IMG/VR virus record: IMGVR_UViG_3300017989_000155
Span: 1-50,587 of that record
Reading direction: 5' to 3' (one strand)
Source: a virus
Length of the DNA: 50,587 nt
A program made the translations under genes and the position numbers. A model generated the notes under the pieces. The model did not search any database. It had not been told where the DNA came from and worked only from the letters and a program-made list of their open reading frames with translations. Below, one piece after another: positions 7,311 to 16,600 of the stretch; position 1 is the first letter of the stretch, and each line of letters starts with the position of its first letter.

Positions 7311-7363
7311 TGCCGCATGCAGCAGTTTTTGATGTCAAAATTTAGTATATGCGGCAGTTTTTT
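7311..7363 (+). terminator. terminator-like hairpin region at the convergent gene junction
   Basis: TGCCGCAT (7311-7318) pairs with ATGCGGCA (7349-7356), followed by GTTTTTT. Inside and after it are two near-identical tracts, GCAGCAGTTTTT (7319-7330) and GCGGCAGTTTTTT (7351-7363). A second inverted pair lies just upstream (GGCATTTT at 7262-7269 and AAAATGCC at 7299-7306). The region lies between the end of the rightward glycan operon and the end of the leftward late operon, where termination is expected. T-runs point to termination of + strand transcripts. Confidence 0.6.
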
Positions 7364-7406
7364 AAATATCCTCGACCTCTATTTTGCAAATTATTTTTAA
7401 TGTTAA

Positions 7407-8822
7407 TTATAAGTCTTGTGAGCCACTAAGAACTCCCTCTAATTTTATTTCAATCCATCCGCTAGCACCTGCTATTGGATGTTCAGTTATATTTTTAATT
7501 ATCATTGTTTTTTCACTTCTCATTAAATTTATGTTGCTAACACAATCTACAGGAATAATTCTTAATGTATTACTTGCAGACCATGTCTTATCATAAAAAT
7601 GGGGTCTTCCTAAGATAGTATATAATGTACCGAAAGCTCCTGGTTTTACACTATCCCTTAAATTATCGAGATCAGCTTTTTTTAACCAAGTTTCTATAAC
7701 CATATTATAATTTTGTATATCCCATCTAGAGCAACCACAATTTATTGAACAAGTAATACCCGATATAGTTATATCGTAAGTAGATCCACCAGTATATATA
7801 TCTCCAACTCCAATTATTGTACGGAATGTATCTGTTGAATTAAACCAATCTTGTCCAGCCCCATTAGTTGCTGATGATATAAAAGCTGAAAAACTATAGG
7901 ATGTATCTTCATTTAAACCAGTTAAATTAGTAGTTACGTAATTACCAGATACCTTTTCACCTGTTAATGATACACAATTACTCCAATTACTAGAGATTGT
8001 GGGACTAGCAGGTGCATCACCTTGTTGCCAATAGAACCAAACATTTCCTGAGCCATCATCTACAAAAGCTGATATTGTTGCGGATGCACTACCAGAAGCA
8101 GTAGCACCACTAATATTAGATATAACAGGAAGTGTTTTACCTGGAGCAACAGTAACTTCTTGCCATGTAGCGGCTATCATCACCATTCTCTGTGATGTAC
8201 CCGTCATAGACCAAGCCATTGTTTCTCCACCACTAGTACCATCTATTTCATATGATACAGCCGCCTTTAAATCTTCATATTCAGCGTTCCCTAATACTGT
8301 ATCGTCTACGCCAGCTGATAATGTATTTGATTCATACCCTATATTAACCGCACTAAAACACAAATTGGAGGAATCTCCAGGTGTAATAGAACAACTAATA
8401 TTATCCCCTTCTTTGACAGTATCAGTATCTGTACTCTCAGGAACTGATTGTTTTACATTATAATAACTAGTTGCATATACAACACAACTAAGATTTGGAT
8501 CTACATCATCAGAGTCGAATGTAACACTAACGGTATTTGTACCAACCGATGGTGCAAGAAGATAATACATTTCCACTGTGCTTGTATACCCAGAATCACT
8601 AGCGATTGTTGCTATATAGTCACTAGTATCAACCTTAGAGCAGACTGTACCATCATAAGTAACCCCATTTGTGGATACATTTCTAGGAGAGCTAGAATGC
8701 TCATAAAAAACTGAAATAATTAATAATCTATTAGTTTGATTAGCTACTGTGTGATTAAAGGTTACTGGTGAATTAGGATTGGTATCCTCATGTATACTAT
8801 TATCATCGTAAGTTATTGCCAT
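7407..8822 (-). CDS. tail-associated adhesin with fibronectin-III-like domain and shared C-terminal module
   Basis: A 471-residue protein, last gene of the late operon. Residues 1-230 form a beta-rich region of unknown family (NRLLIISVFYEHSS, MVMIAATWQEV). Residues about 235-340 look like a fibronectin-III-type domain (LPVISNISGATAS ... TNLTGLNEDTSYSFSAFIS). Residues about 355-471 (CSRWDIQNYNMVIETW, VKPGAFGTLYTILGRPHF, SNTLRIIPVDC, MIIKNITEH, IEIKLEGV) are clearly paralogous to the C-terminal module of the neighbouring 347-residue protein. The position after tape measure and hub suggests a distal tail or receptor-binding role. No enzymatic motif is seen. Confidence 0.6.
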   Translation of the reverse strand: MAITYDDNSIHEDTNPNSPVTFNHTVANQTNRLLIISVFYEHSSSPRNVSTNGVTYDGTVCSKVDTSDYIATIASDSGYTSTVEMYYLLAPSVGTNTVSVTFDSDDVDPNLSCVVYATSYYNVKQSVPESTDTDTVKEGDNISCSITPGDSSNLCFSAVNIGYESNTLSAGVDDTVLGNAEYEDLKAAVSYEIDGTSGGETMAWSMTGTSQRMVMIAATWQEVTVAPGKTLPVISNISGATASGSASATISAFVDDGSGNVWFYWQQGDAPASPTISSNWSNCVSLTGEKVSGNYVTTNLTGLNEDTSYSFSAFISSATNGAGQDWFNSTDTFRTIIGVGDIYTGGSTYDITISGITCSINCGCSRWDIQNYNMVIETWLKKADLDNLRDSVKPGAFGTLYTILGRPHFYDKTWSASNTLRIIPVDCVSNINLMRSEKTMIIKNITEHPIAGASGWIEIKLEGVLSGSQDL

Positions 8823-8827
8823 TTATA

Positions 8828-9871
8828 TCACGTTATATCCAATCTAACGCCTTCGATTTTTACACCAAAGGTTTCATAATTTATAAAAGTATCAGAAATA
8901 TTTTTAACAGCTACTATTCTTTTATGTCTAACACTAGATACACCATAATTAGATATAGGCTCAAATATAAGTGTATTACCTGAATTATATGTAGTATCTA
9001 TGTATTTTGGTGTACCTAAGATATTATATATTTCTCTATTAGCACCTGGAGTTACATTTCTAAATAATAAATTTCTATCACATGCATCTACGAAAGTTTC
9101 TATTATAACATTATAATTAGATTCATCCCATCTAGTATTCCAACATCTAATTTCTCTTTCATACCATTCTCCGCCAGTTAGTGTTCCATCGTTTTCATAA
9201 CTTGTTGAATCTTCTAGAGTAGTACCATCTCTATCTGTAAATTTATAATAACCAATTAATTTATCGCTATGTATATCTATACCATTATATACTTGTTTAA
9301 CTTGATTAGCTGTAAGACAAACCCCACTCCATATTCTTACATCATGTATTTGACCACTGAGAGGATTTCCACTACCAGCTCCAATAAACATATTATTTCC
9401 ATGTATTGATGAATTACCACTTAATTCAGTTGCAGTACCCTCTAATTCTCCATTAACATATATTGATAAAGTTCTATCTCCACTGACTTTATCTCCACCA
9501 GCATATGTACCAGCTATATGAAACCATTTATCAAGGTTACCAGCTGAACCACCAGATACCTTAGTTGTACTCTTTGCATAATGAGAACTACTAGCATGAA
9601 AACAAAATACAGGCTCATAATGAGTAGTTATAGATAAACCACAATCTTTATTTGATTCGTGTTTACCAATTATATTAGACCAAGTCCCACCTGGATTAGC
9701 TCCTAGATTGTTTACTTTAATCCAACAACTCATGGATACAGCATTACCTGATGCAGGAGTCATTCCTGATATAGATGATAAAGTTGCATAATCATTACCA
9801 GTCCCATCCCCAAATTTATAAGATCCTTGAGGTATTTTAATATACATTGAACCCTTATCCACCATACTCAT
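8828..9871 (-). CDS. tail adhesin with LamG/concanavalin-A-like domain
   Basis: A 347-residue protein. Residues about 20-225 form a LamG-type jelly roll: VSMSCWIKVNN, NLDKWFHIAGTYAGG, LSIYVNGELEGTATELSG, MFIGAGSG, IHDVRIWSGVCLTANQVKQ and LIGYYKFTDRDGTTLEDSTS are the usual strand motifs of sugar-binding laminin-G_3 domains in phage and archaeal surface proteins. Residues about 240-347 are the C-terminal module shared with the next gene (RWDESNYNVIIETF, VTPGANREIYNILGTP, NTLIFEP). Carbohydrate binding on the host surface is the likely job. It lies 2 bp from the hub gene and 5 bp from its paralogue. Confidence 0.72.
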   Translation of the reverse strand: MSMVDKGSMYIKIPQGSYKFGDGTGNDYATLSSISGMTPASGNAVSMSCWIKVNNLGANPGGTWSNIIGKHESNKDCGLSITTHYEPVFCFHASSSHYAKSTTKVSGGSAGNLDKWFHIAGTYAGGDKVSGDRTLSIYVNGELEGTATELSGNSSIHGNNMFIGAGSGNPLSGQIHDVRIWSGVCLTANQVKQVYNGIDIHSDKLIGYYKFTDRDGTTLEDSTSYENDGTLTGGEWYEREIRCWNTRWDESNYNVIIETFVDACDRNLLFRNVTPGANREIYNILGTPKYIDTTYNSGNTLIFEPISNYGVSSVRHKRIVAVKNISDTFINYETFGVKIEGVRLDIT

Positions 9872-9873
9872 AA

Positions 9874-12800
9874 TTAATCACCTGTCTCTAATTGTTTTTC
9901 TAATTTACTAACTTTAGCTGCCATATCAAAGGGTTGTTCACCATAATTAATTGTAGTAGTAAAACCATTTTTATCTATCTTTTGTGTATAAGAACGTATA
10001 TCCCATAGAGAAGATATACCAAAATTTGTTAAGTTACTTGAAAACATATATTCAGTAGACATATCTGTTCTACCTTCTATAGTTATAGTCCCCTTTCTAG
10101 GTATTGAATCCATATTGAGAACTTCTTGATCAGCTCTTGTTTGAGCAGTCTCTAGGGTATTTATATTTTCATCACTTATTTTTTTGAAATGCCTTCCATA
10201 TAAATCTATACTGGTTTGATTTGATGCTTTAGCGGATATAGAACCTTGTTTCCAACCTAATTGCATACTCATATTACCATCAGGTACCGTTGATGAACTT
10301 GTAGCGTGACTATACCAATCTGTACCCTCATTATTAGAGAAAGTTATTTTTCCATCATAATCAGTTACATCATCATAACCAAATCCCCAAAAAGATGTTG
10401 CCCCTTCAACTTTACAATTAGTAGCATACATCCCTTTATACATACCTCTTATTTTTATACCTATATTTCCATTACCTGGATTTCTTTCATCTGGTATTTT
10501 AAAGGTATATGTTCCTTCAGGAGGATCACTCTCTAATATATGACCCACATAACTTCCTACTGAGAAATCATAACCGTTTCCTGATATATAGATATACATA
10601 TGAGCTGGATTTACATAAGGATATGTAGAAACAGTTACCCATAAAGTAGTATAATCTCCACCCGTTGCTATATCCCATTTTTCTATGTTACCATTTTGTG
10701 ATGGTCCATCAGCACCTAATCTATATCTATCATTAGCTGCATCATAAGAAGTATATTCAGTTTGAGTCCAAGTGTCAGTCGAGAAATCATCTGAGAAAAT
10801 AGTACTAGTAGTGATATCACCTTTAGTATATAATACACACCAATATTTATCATCAACCGTTAATCCACTTAATTTAGGGCTTGTATAGGTTTTCCAATTA
10901 GTTTCAGCTGGAGGATATGGAACGTCTGTATCAGAAAATGAAATATCATCTGACCATTCAATTTTAGTCCCAGATTTAGGAAAACCCCCACCTTGAACTA
11001 ACCAAGCAGTTAATTTACAGGAATCTATAGTTGGAGTTACAGGTTTATGGGTTAAACCTGATTTACCAAAACCCGATACAGTACCGCTTGGTTCCATAAC
11101 TATTTTTAATTTAACTTCCTTTCCAGGTGTAGTCATTGTTGTTGATTCATTTGGAGTTAATTTATCCCAAGTAGTTCCATTATCACATGTACCATAATAA
11201 GTGATATTATCAGGTACTGTTTCAGTGGTTGGTTCTACTAATAAGTAACTCATATTAACATTTGTTCCTACCGTATATAATTTTGATTCTATGATACCAG
11301 ATGATTTATAATCAGGTAATGAATGTAAAAAAACTCCATAATTATTAATGTCATACATTGGAGCACCAGTATTATTGGTTATTTCTAATCTAAATCCTTT
11401 AACGCCTGAATAAGTATAACCATTCTTAAATGAACGACTATAGGGTTGTACATTAAGTGCTTCATTTTCTTCATGATAAACCTTTTGCCAGCTAACTCCA
11501 GCACTAGTAGATATCCAAGCTTCAACCGTATAACCTCCCTTACCTTGTAATACCGTAAATCCATCTGTTGTTACAGGATAATCATAATACATATAGATAG
11601 TTGTTCCATAACCATCAACCCAACCATTTGCATGAGCATAATAAGGCTCATACATTCTTGTATCATTAATATAATTAACATTGTCAGTCCAAGCAGTTGC
11701 GGTAAAATCATTATTTGATGCTATATATTCAGGATATCCAGCACCCTCTGTGTCAGTATAGGAAGGATAGCCACTAGTATGTCTAGCTCCAGTTCCTTCT
11801 ATTTGTAATTTTCCATCATAGCTACAAGAGCTTATAGCAGTATCCCCTGACATATAAGTTGTTACATCATTAAAAGGATCATTGAGAATTTCTTCATCAA
11901 AACCTCCTGAATTATCTGATATAGATAGAGTAGCACCACCTATTTTAGGTGAGAAATCCCCATTAGATGATAATATATATTTTAAAATACAACCTGTAGA
12001 TGATTCACTAGAAAATTCACTCCATTCACCATCAGTTAATGTTATCCATGATGTTCCATTATCATTACTTCCTGACAATAAAATATAATTAGATGAGAAT
12101 GTATCAGTTAACGTAGCCTTCATATATTTACAGGTTTCAGTATATATTTCAGATTCAACACTACCACTTATATTGTATCCTCCTGATGATACAACATATA
12201 CTTTAAATGTTAAATCAATTTCATCAAAACTACCACCATGATCAGCTGAAAAAGTATTCCATGGACCAGTTTTAGATGTTGCATACATAGCCTCACAATC
12301 AGTAGTACGATATCTATGGGTAGCATCATCAACACCATTTGTCCATTTATCGTAAGCTACACTCGGACAATCACCAGTACTATTATATACAACTATTGCA
12401 TATTTAGTACCTGATGCTAATTGAACCTCATCATAAAGAGTTATATAACCCCAAAAATTGTTAGAGAAAGTTACACTAACATTACCAGATGCTAATACTG
12501 TATCGGATGGATCGCCACCTGATGTAGTACGTAATTCATATGTATAAGGATTATATGAAGGATTTGCATTATGATGTTGCATACCTATTTTATAACAAAC
12601 ACAATTCACAGAAGGTTTAAATATCTGAGCAAAATAATTCCCCCAACCACAACTTAATGTTTGAGTTCCATATGTTTGAGTATGGGCATGTAGTGAAGTC
12701 CCTTTTCTTTCTAACTTTAAATCAGAATATTCTAGAACTACATTAGAGGAAGTTGTATTGGTAAGATATCCCCAATTATCAAAGTCATCAGTAAATAAAG

Positions 12801-13638
12801 TTTTTTCGGTATTTTCCCAAATTTCAAAGTTAAGAGTACCAGGTTGATTTGGATCAGTAGATCTATCTAAATAAAATTTAACTGCAGATAAACTAACCTC
12901 TTCAGCATTAAATAATTGAGCTATATATACTCCAGAAGGGATAACTGTTGTTGCATCATGATAAGGTAAAATAGTTTTTTGAGAGTAACCTGTACCTCCA
13001 ACAACTAAAACATCATTAACTAAATCTTCATCAGCTTCTTCAATAGGAGTCATACCTATTATGTCATCTTCAGTTATATTAAATTGATATGTTCCACTTT
13101 CAGCTTTATAATATTTAAACTCATTCTCCTCATTCACATAGAATCTATAGTTATCTATGTCCGTTAATTTTACAAGAGCATCTCCAACAGTCATATTTGT
13201 TAAATCAAATTCATCTGTTAGTTCAACACCACCTGTTACAATTATTGAGGATGTATCTATACCAGTACAATATGTACCTATAATTGATGATGCAATGAAA
13301 GCAGTAGTCCCTTCATATAAAGCGTTGTCATCAGTTGCATATCTCCACAAATCGTAAGTTTTACCAACTAATTGGTATGTATTATATGCAGTTCCAGCAT
13401 CAATTTGCTGTTGTTTTCTAGATATATACCCATTAAATTGCAATACATCATCTATCCATACCATAACCGTTTCACCAACAATGTGATTAGTTTGTGTATT
13501 AAATGTCACTATTTTACCATTTTGGTAATAAGTTTGATCAGAATTAGTTATTTCTAAATATGAAACATTACTACCATTAGTTAATATTTCTTCTGATGAT
13601 TGACCACTATCAATAGTTATATTGAAGGATGTACCCAT
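9874..13638 (-). CDS. tail hub/baseplate protein with inserted beta-sandwich adhesin domains
   Basis: A 1254-residue protein directly after the tape measure (1-bp overlap). The N terminus (residues 1-215: FNGYISRKQQQID, TYQLVGKTYDLWRYATD, MTVGDALVKLTDIDNYRFYV, NEFKYYKAE) and C terminus (last ~100: INTLETAQTRADQEVLNM, KGTITIEGRTDM) look like the two halves of a gpD/gp27-type tail hub. Between them lie several beta-sandwich units: one choice-of-anchor-like domain (YFAQIFKPSVNCVCYKIGM ... ASGTKYAIVVYNS), and two copies of a module beginning GSVESEIYTET and GIIESKLYTVG with an internal NGT(S/T)W segment. The last residues form a short coiled coil (VSKLEKQLETGD). It probably caps the tail tip and displays binding domains. 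Confidence 0.68.
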   Translation of the reverse strand: MGTSFNITIDSGQSSEEILTNGSNVSYLEITNSDQTYYQNGKIVTFNTQTNHIVGETVMVWIDDVLQFNGYISRKQQQIDAGTAYNTYQLVGKTYDLWRYATDDNALYEGTTAFIASSIIGTYCTGIDTSSIIVTGGVELTDEFDLTNMTVGDALVKLTDIDNYRFYVNEENEFKYYKAESGTYQFNITEDDIIGMTPIEEADEDLVNDVLVVGGTGYSQKTILPYHDATTVIPSGVYIAQLFNAEEVSLSAVKFYLDRSTDPNQPGTLNFEIWENTEKTLFTDDFDNWGYLTNTTSSNVVLEYSDLKLERKGTSLHAHTQTYGTQTLSCGWGNYFAQIFKPSVNCVCYKIGMQHHNANPSYNPYTYELRTTSGGDPSDTVLASGNVSVTFSNNFWGYITLYDEVQLASGTKYAIVVYNSTGDCPSVAYDKWTNGVDDATHRYRTTDCEAMYATSKTGPWNTFSADHGGSFDEIDLTFKVYVVSSGGYNISGSVESEIYTETCKYMKATLTDTFSSNYILLSGSNDNGTSWITLTDGEWSEFSSESSTGCILKYILSSNGDFSPKIGGATLSISDNSGGFDEEILNDPFNDVTTYMSGDTAISSCSYDGKLQIEGTGARHTSGYPSYTDTEGAGYPEYIASNNDFTATAWTDNVNYINDTRMYEPYYAHANGWVDGYGTTIYMYYDYPVTTDGFTVLQGKGGYTVEAWISTSAGVSWQKVYHEENEALNVQPYSRSFKNGYTYSGVKGFRLEITNNTGAPMYDINNYGVFLHSLPDYKSSGIIESKLYTVGTNVNMSYLLVEPTTETVPDNITYYGTCDNGTTWDKLTPNESTTMTTPGKEVKLKIVMEPSGTVSGFGKSGLTHKPVTPTIDSCKLTAWLVQGGGFPKSGTKIEWSDDISFSDTDVPYPPAETNWKTYTSPKLSGLTVDDKYWCVLYTKGDITTSTIFSDDFSTDTWTQTEYTSYDAANDRYRLGADGPSQNGNIEKWDIATGGDYTTLWVTVSTYPYVNPAHMYIYISGNGYDFSVGSYVGHILESDPPEGTYTFKIPDERNPGNGNIGIKIRGMYKGMYATNCKVEGATSFWGFGYDDVTDYDGKITFSNNEGTDWYSHATSSSTVPDGNMSMQLGWKQGSISAKASNQTSIDLYGRHFKKISDENINTLETAQTRADQEVLNMDSIPRKGTITIEGRTDMSTEYMFSSNLTNFGISSLWDIRSYTQKIDKNGFTTTINYGEQPFDMAAKVSKLEKQLETGD

Positions 13639-16600
13639 TATCTTGAACTCCTATATCTATACTTGAACTCTTCTGACATATCTTGAACTGATCCTATACC
13701 TGTTACATTAACTGGACCTAATATATTGAAATTATCTGTATATGTATCTCCATTCCCACCTACTGAGGATGATGCACCTCCACCGAATATTCCACCTGTC
13801 TGATGTAACATTTCTGGATAATATTCAGTCAATACAGTTTCAAGTATATTTCTACCAAATTTTCTATTTGCACCTTCTAGAGGTATTAAAGCTTCAGCTC
13901 CAGCTTCACCAAATACTCCAAGAGTTGCTCCTTTAGCTATACCTCCTCTAGCAAAACCTCCTATACCAGGAATAAAATCAGGAACAATTCCTTGTTTACC
14001 AGATAGATAATCCCCAGCACTTTTTTTAATATCTTTAACTATATTAACAACTCTATCTCTTATACCTATTAAAGTTTCAAATAACCTATTTTTAACTGCA
14101 TTTATACCGTTAATTAAACCTTGTATTAGATTCCAACCTGCACTATATAACCAATTAGCTGCATTAGTGAATTTATTAATTATATTTAGATATACATTAT
14201 GTAAGGTTGATGTTATTGTAGAAACTACTGACCTTATACCATTAGCTAAACCAGTTATTATATTTCTACCTGCACTTAATAACCAAGTTATAGCTCCAGC
14301 AAATTTACCCTTTATTTGATTTATTAATTCAGTTATAGTTGATAATAGAGATGAAATCATACCAATGATTCCATTTATTAAACCTGTTATTAAATTTCTA
14401 CCCCATTCAAAAAATTTAGTGGTTAATGTATACATATGAGAATATAATATCATAGGTAATTGCATTATGGGTATCACTATCCTTGTAAATATAGTTAAGA
14501 ATCCATTTATAAACCAATCTACAAGTGTTCTACCAGCTTGCATAAACCAAGATGCTACACCAGTTATTGCATTTACAAAACCAGTGGCTATATCATTAGC
14601 TAAAGAACCCCAGTCTATAAAACTCAGTAAGTTAAACAATATATCGTAAAACATAAAAATAGGTGATATGGCTTTAAGAATTTGCCATAATGCAGCCCAG
14701 AAATCTGGTGCACTCTTACCTGCATCTTTAGCTAATTCATCATAATCTATGTTTTCTAAATCTTCTCCTAACTCATCTTTATCTAACAATTCAGCATTTC
14801 CGATAGTGATATATAGATTACTAACATTCATTGTTGCATCATCTAAATCACCTATATATTCTCCACCGATTAAGAAATCACTTGCATTAATACCAACTTT
14901 AGTTCCCAATAAATCGACTTTATCCATAAGTGTTTGAGTTGCACTTGCAACATCATTGGTTGTATCCTCAGCTTTTTTCATCGCTAAAGCATATGTTATT
15001 AAACCATCTTCAGCATCATATAAATTCTTATAAACCCTTTGTATAGAAGTTGCTAATTCATCTTGAGCATCATCTGTATTTTCTGAACTAACTAAGAAAG
15101 CTTGCATTGCTAAATCTCCACCTAACATCCCCTCTTCATACATTCCTAATTGAGTTCCTACCATTTTGAGTGTTGCTGCCAATATTAAATCCTCATCACT
15201 GAAATCTGACATACCTTCAGCTGATTTACCTGTTAAAGCATTAATTTCTGCAACTGACATTGCACCTACACCTAATGTGTCAGTTAATTCACCAAATATA
15301 TCTTGCATAGATTCCCCTTCATCCATTAATGCAGTTGCCATTTGACTAACTACGCTTAAGACTACTTCAAAGTTCTCTGCAACTTCTTCTTGTTTATCTC
15401 CTAATTTAGCTTCAGCTGCGGCTAACTCATACGCATTATCAATTAAATCATAATATTGTTTAGCAGTTTCAGATGATACTATCCCAGTTTCTGTCAAATC
15501 TCCAACTAAAGGAGTCATTTCAGCATCTAATTCTGATGTAGCTTTTTTCAAATCATCTTGGGCATCCTTCATTGATATAAAAGTATCTACATTAGCTATA
15601 CCAGCATTCCTTAATTCTTGTTCAGTTGCTTCTCCTTTCATATAAGCTTTTACTAAATTCTCTTCTTCTTCAGTTAAATCTGATAATGCTTGTATATAAG
15701 AATGATTTAAGGATAACACAGCTCCTTCAGCTTTTTCCATTTCAACATATTTATCTATCATTTCGTCACTAATTAAACCTTGTTCAGCTAATGTTTGGAA
15801 CATTTCATCTAATTGATCATCTTCATCATGTCTTAGTTTATATAGTTTATATTCTATTTCAAATAATTTGTCTTGAACTTCGTATAATTTAGCTACTCTA
15901 TCTTCTAGATATTTATAACCTTCAGCTCTTACTTTTTGTAGATGAGCTAATCTAGCATCCCATAGAGCATCCTCAGCTTTAGCTGCTATTAATTGTTCTC
16001 TAGCAACTATTACATCTCTAGTTAATTCTAATAAATCCTTTTCTTCCTTACCTAAAACAGTTGTTGCACGAGAGACATCATGTAGAGTAACTTCCCCTTC
16101 TTTGAGAGCATTATTAACAAGATTCCAAGCTTCACTAGATTCAACTTCTAATTCAGATATATCCTCTGTTATATCTATACGATTCCTAATAGCTGACATT
16201 AAGTCCTCTTCTGCATCAACAGCTTCTGATGTACCAGCCCCATATTCTAACATGGCATCGGTTAAATCCTCTGTAGCTTCTATAACATCTCTTTCAGCTC
16301 TCTCTAAATCATCATGTTTACTCTTTATCTTAAATGTAGCTTCAGCCCATTTTTCTAATTTTCCTACATAGAAATCTAGAGATTCAGTTAATGTCCTAAC
16401 ATCTCTGATTACCCCACCTGTTGCTGATATTAGAGATTTTTCAGATGCTACTACATCCATATTAGCTCTCTCAAACATTTCATCCCAAGCAACTAATGGT
16501 CCAAATTTTTCTATTAATTCATCTAAATCTTCACCATATACATTAGTGATTCCATCAGCTTGTATTAAAGCTCTATATATATCTTGATATATTTTAACTT

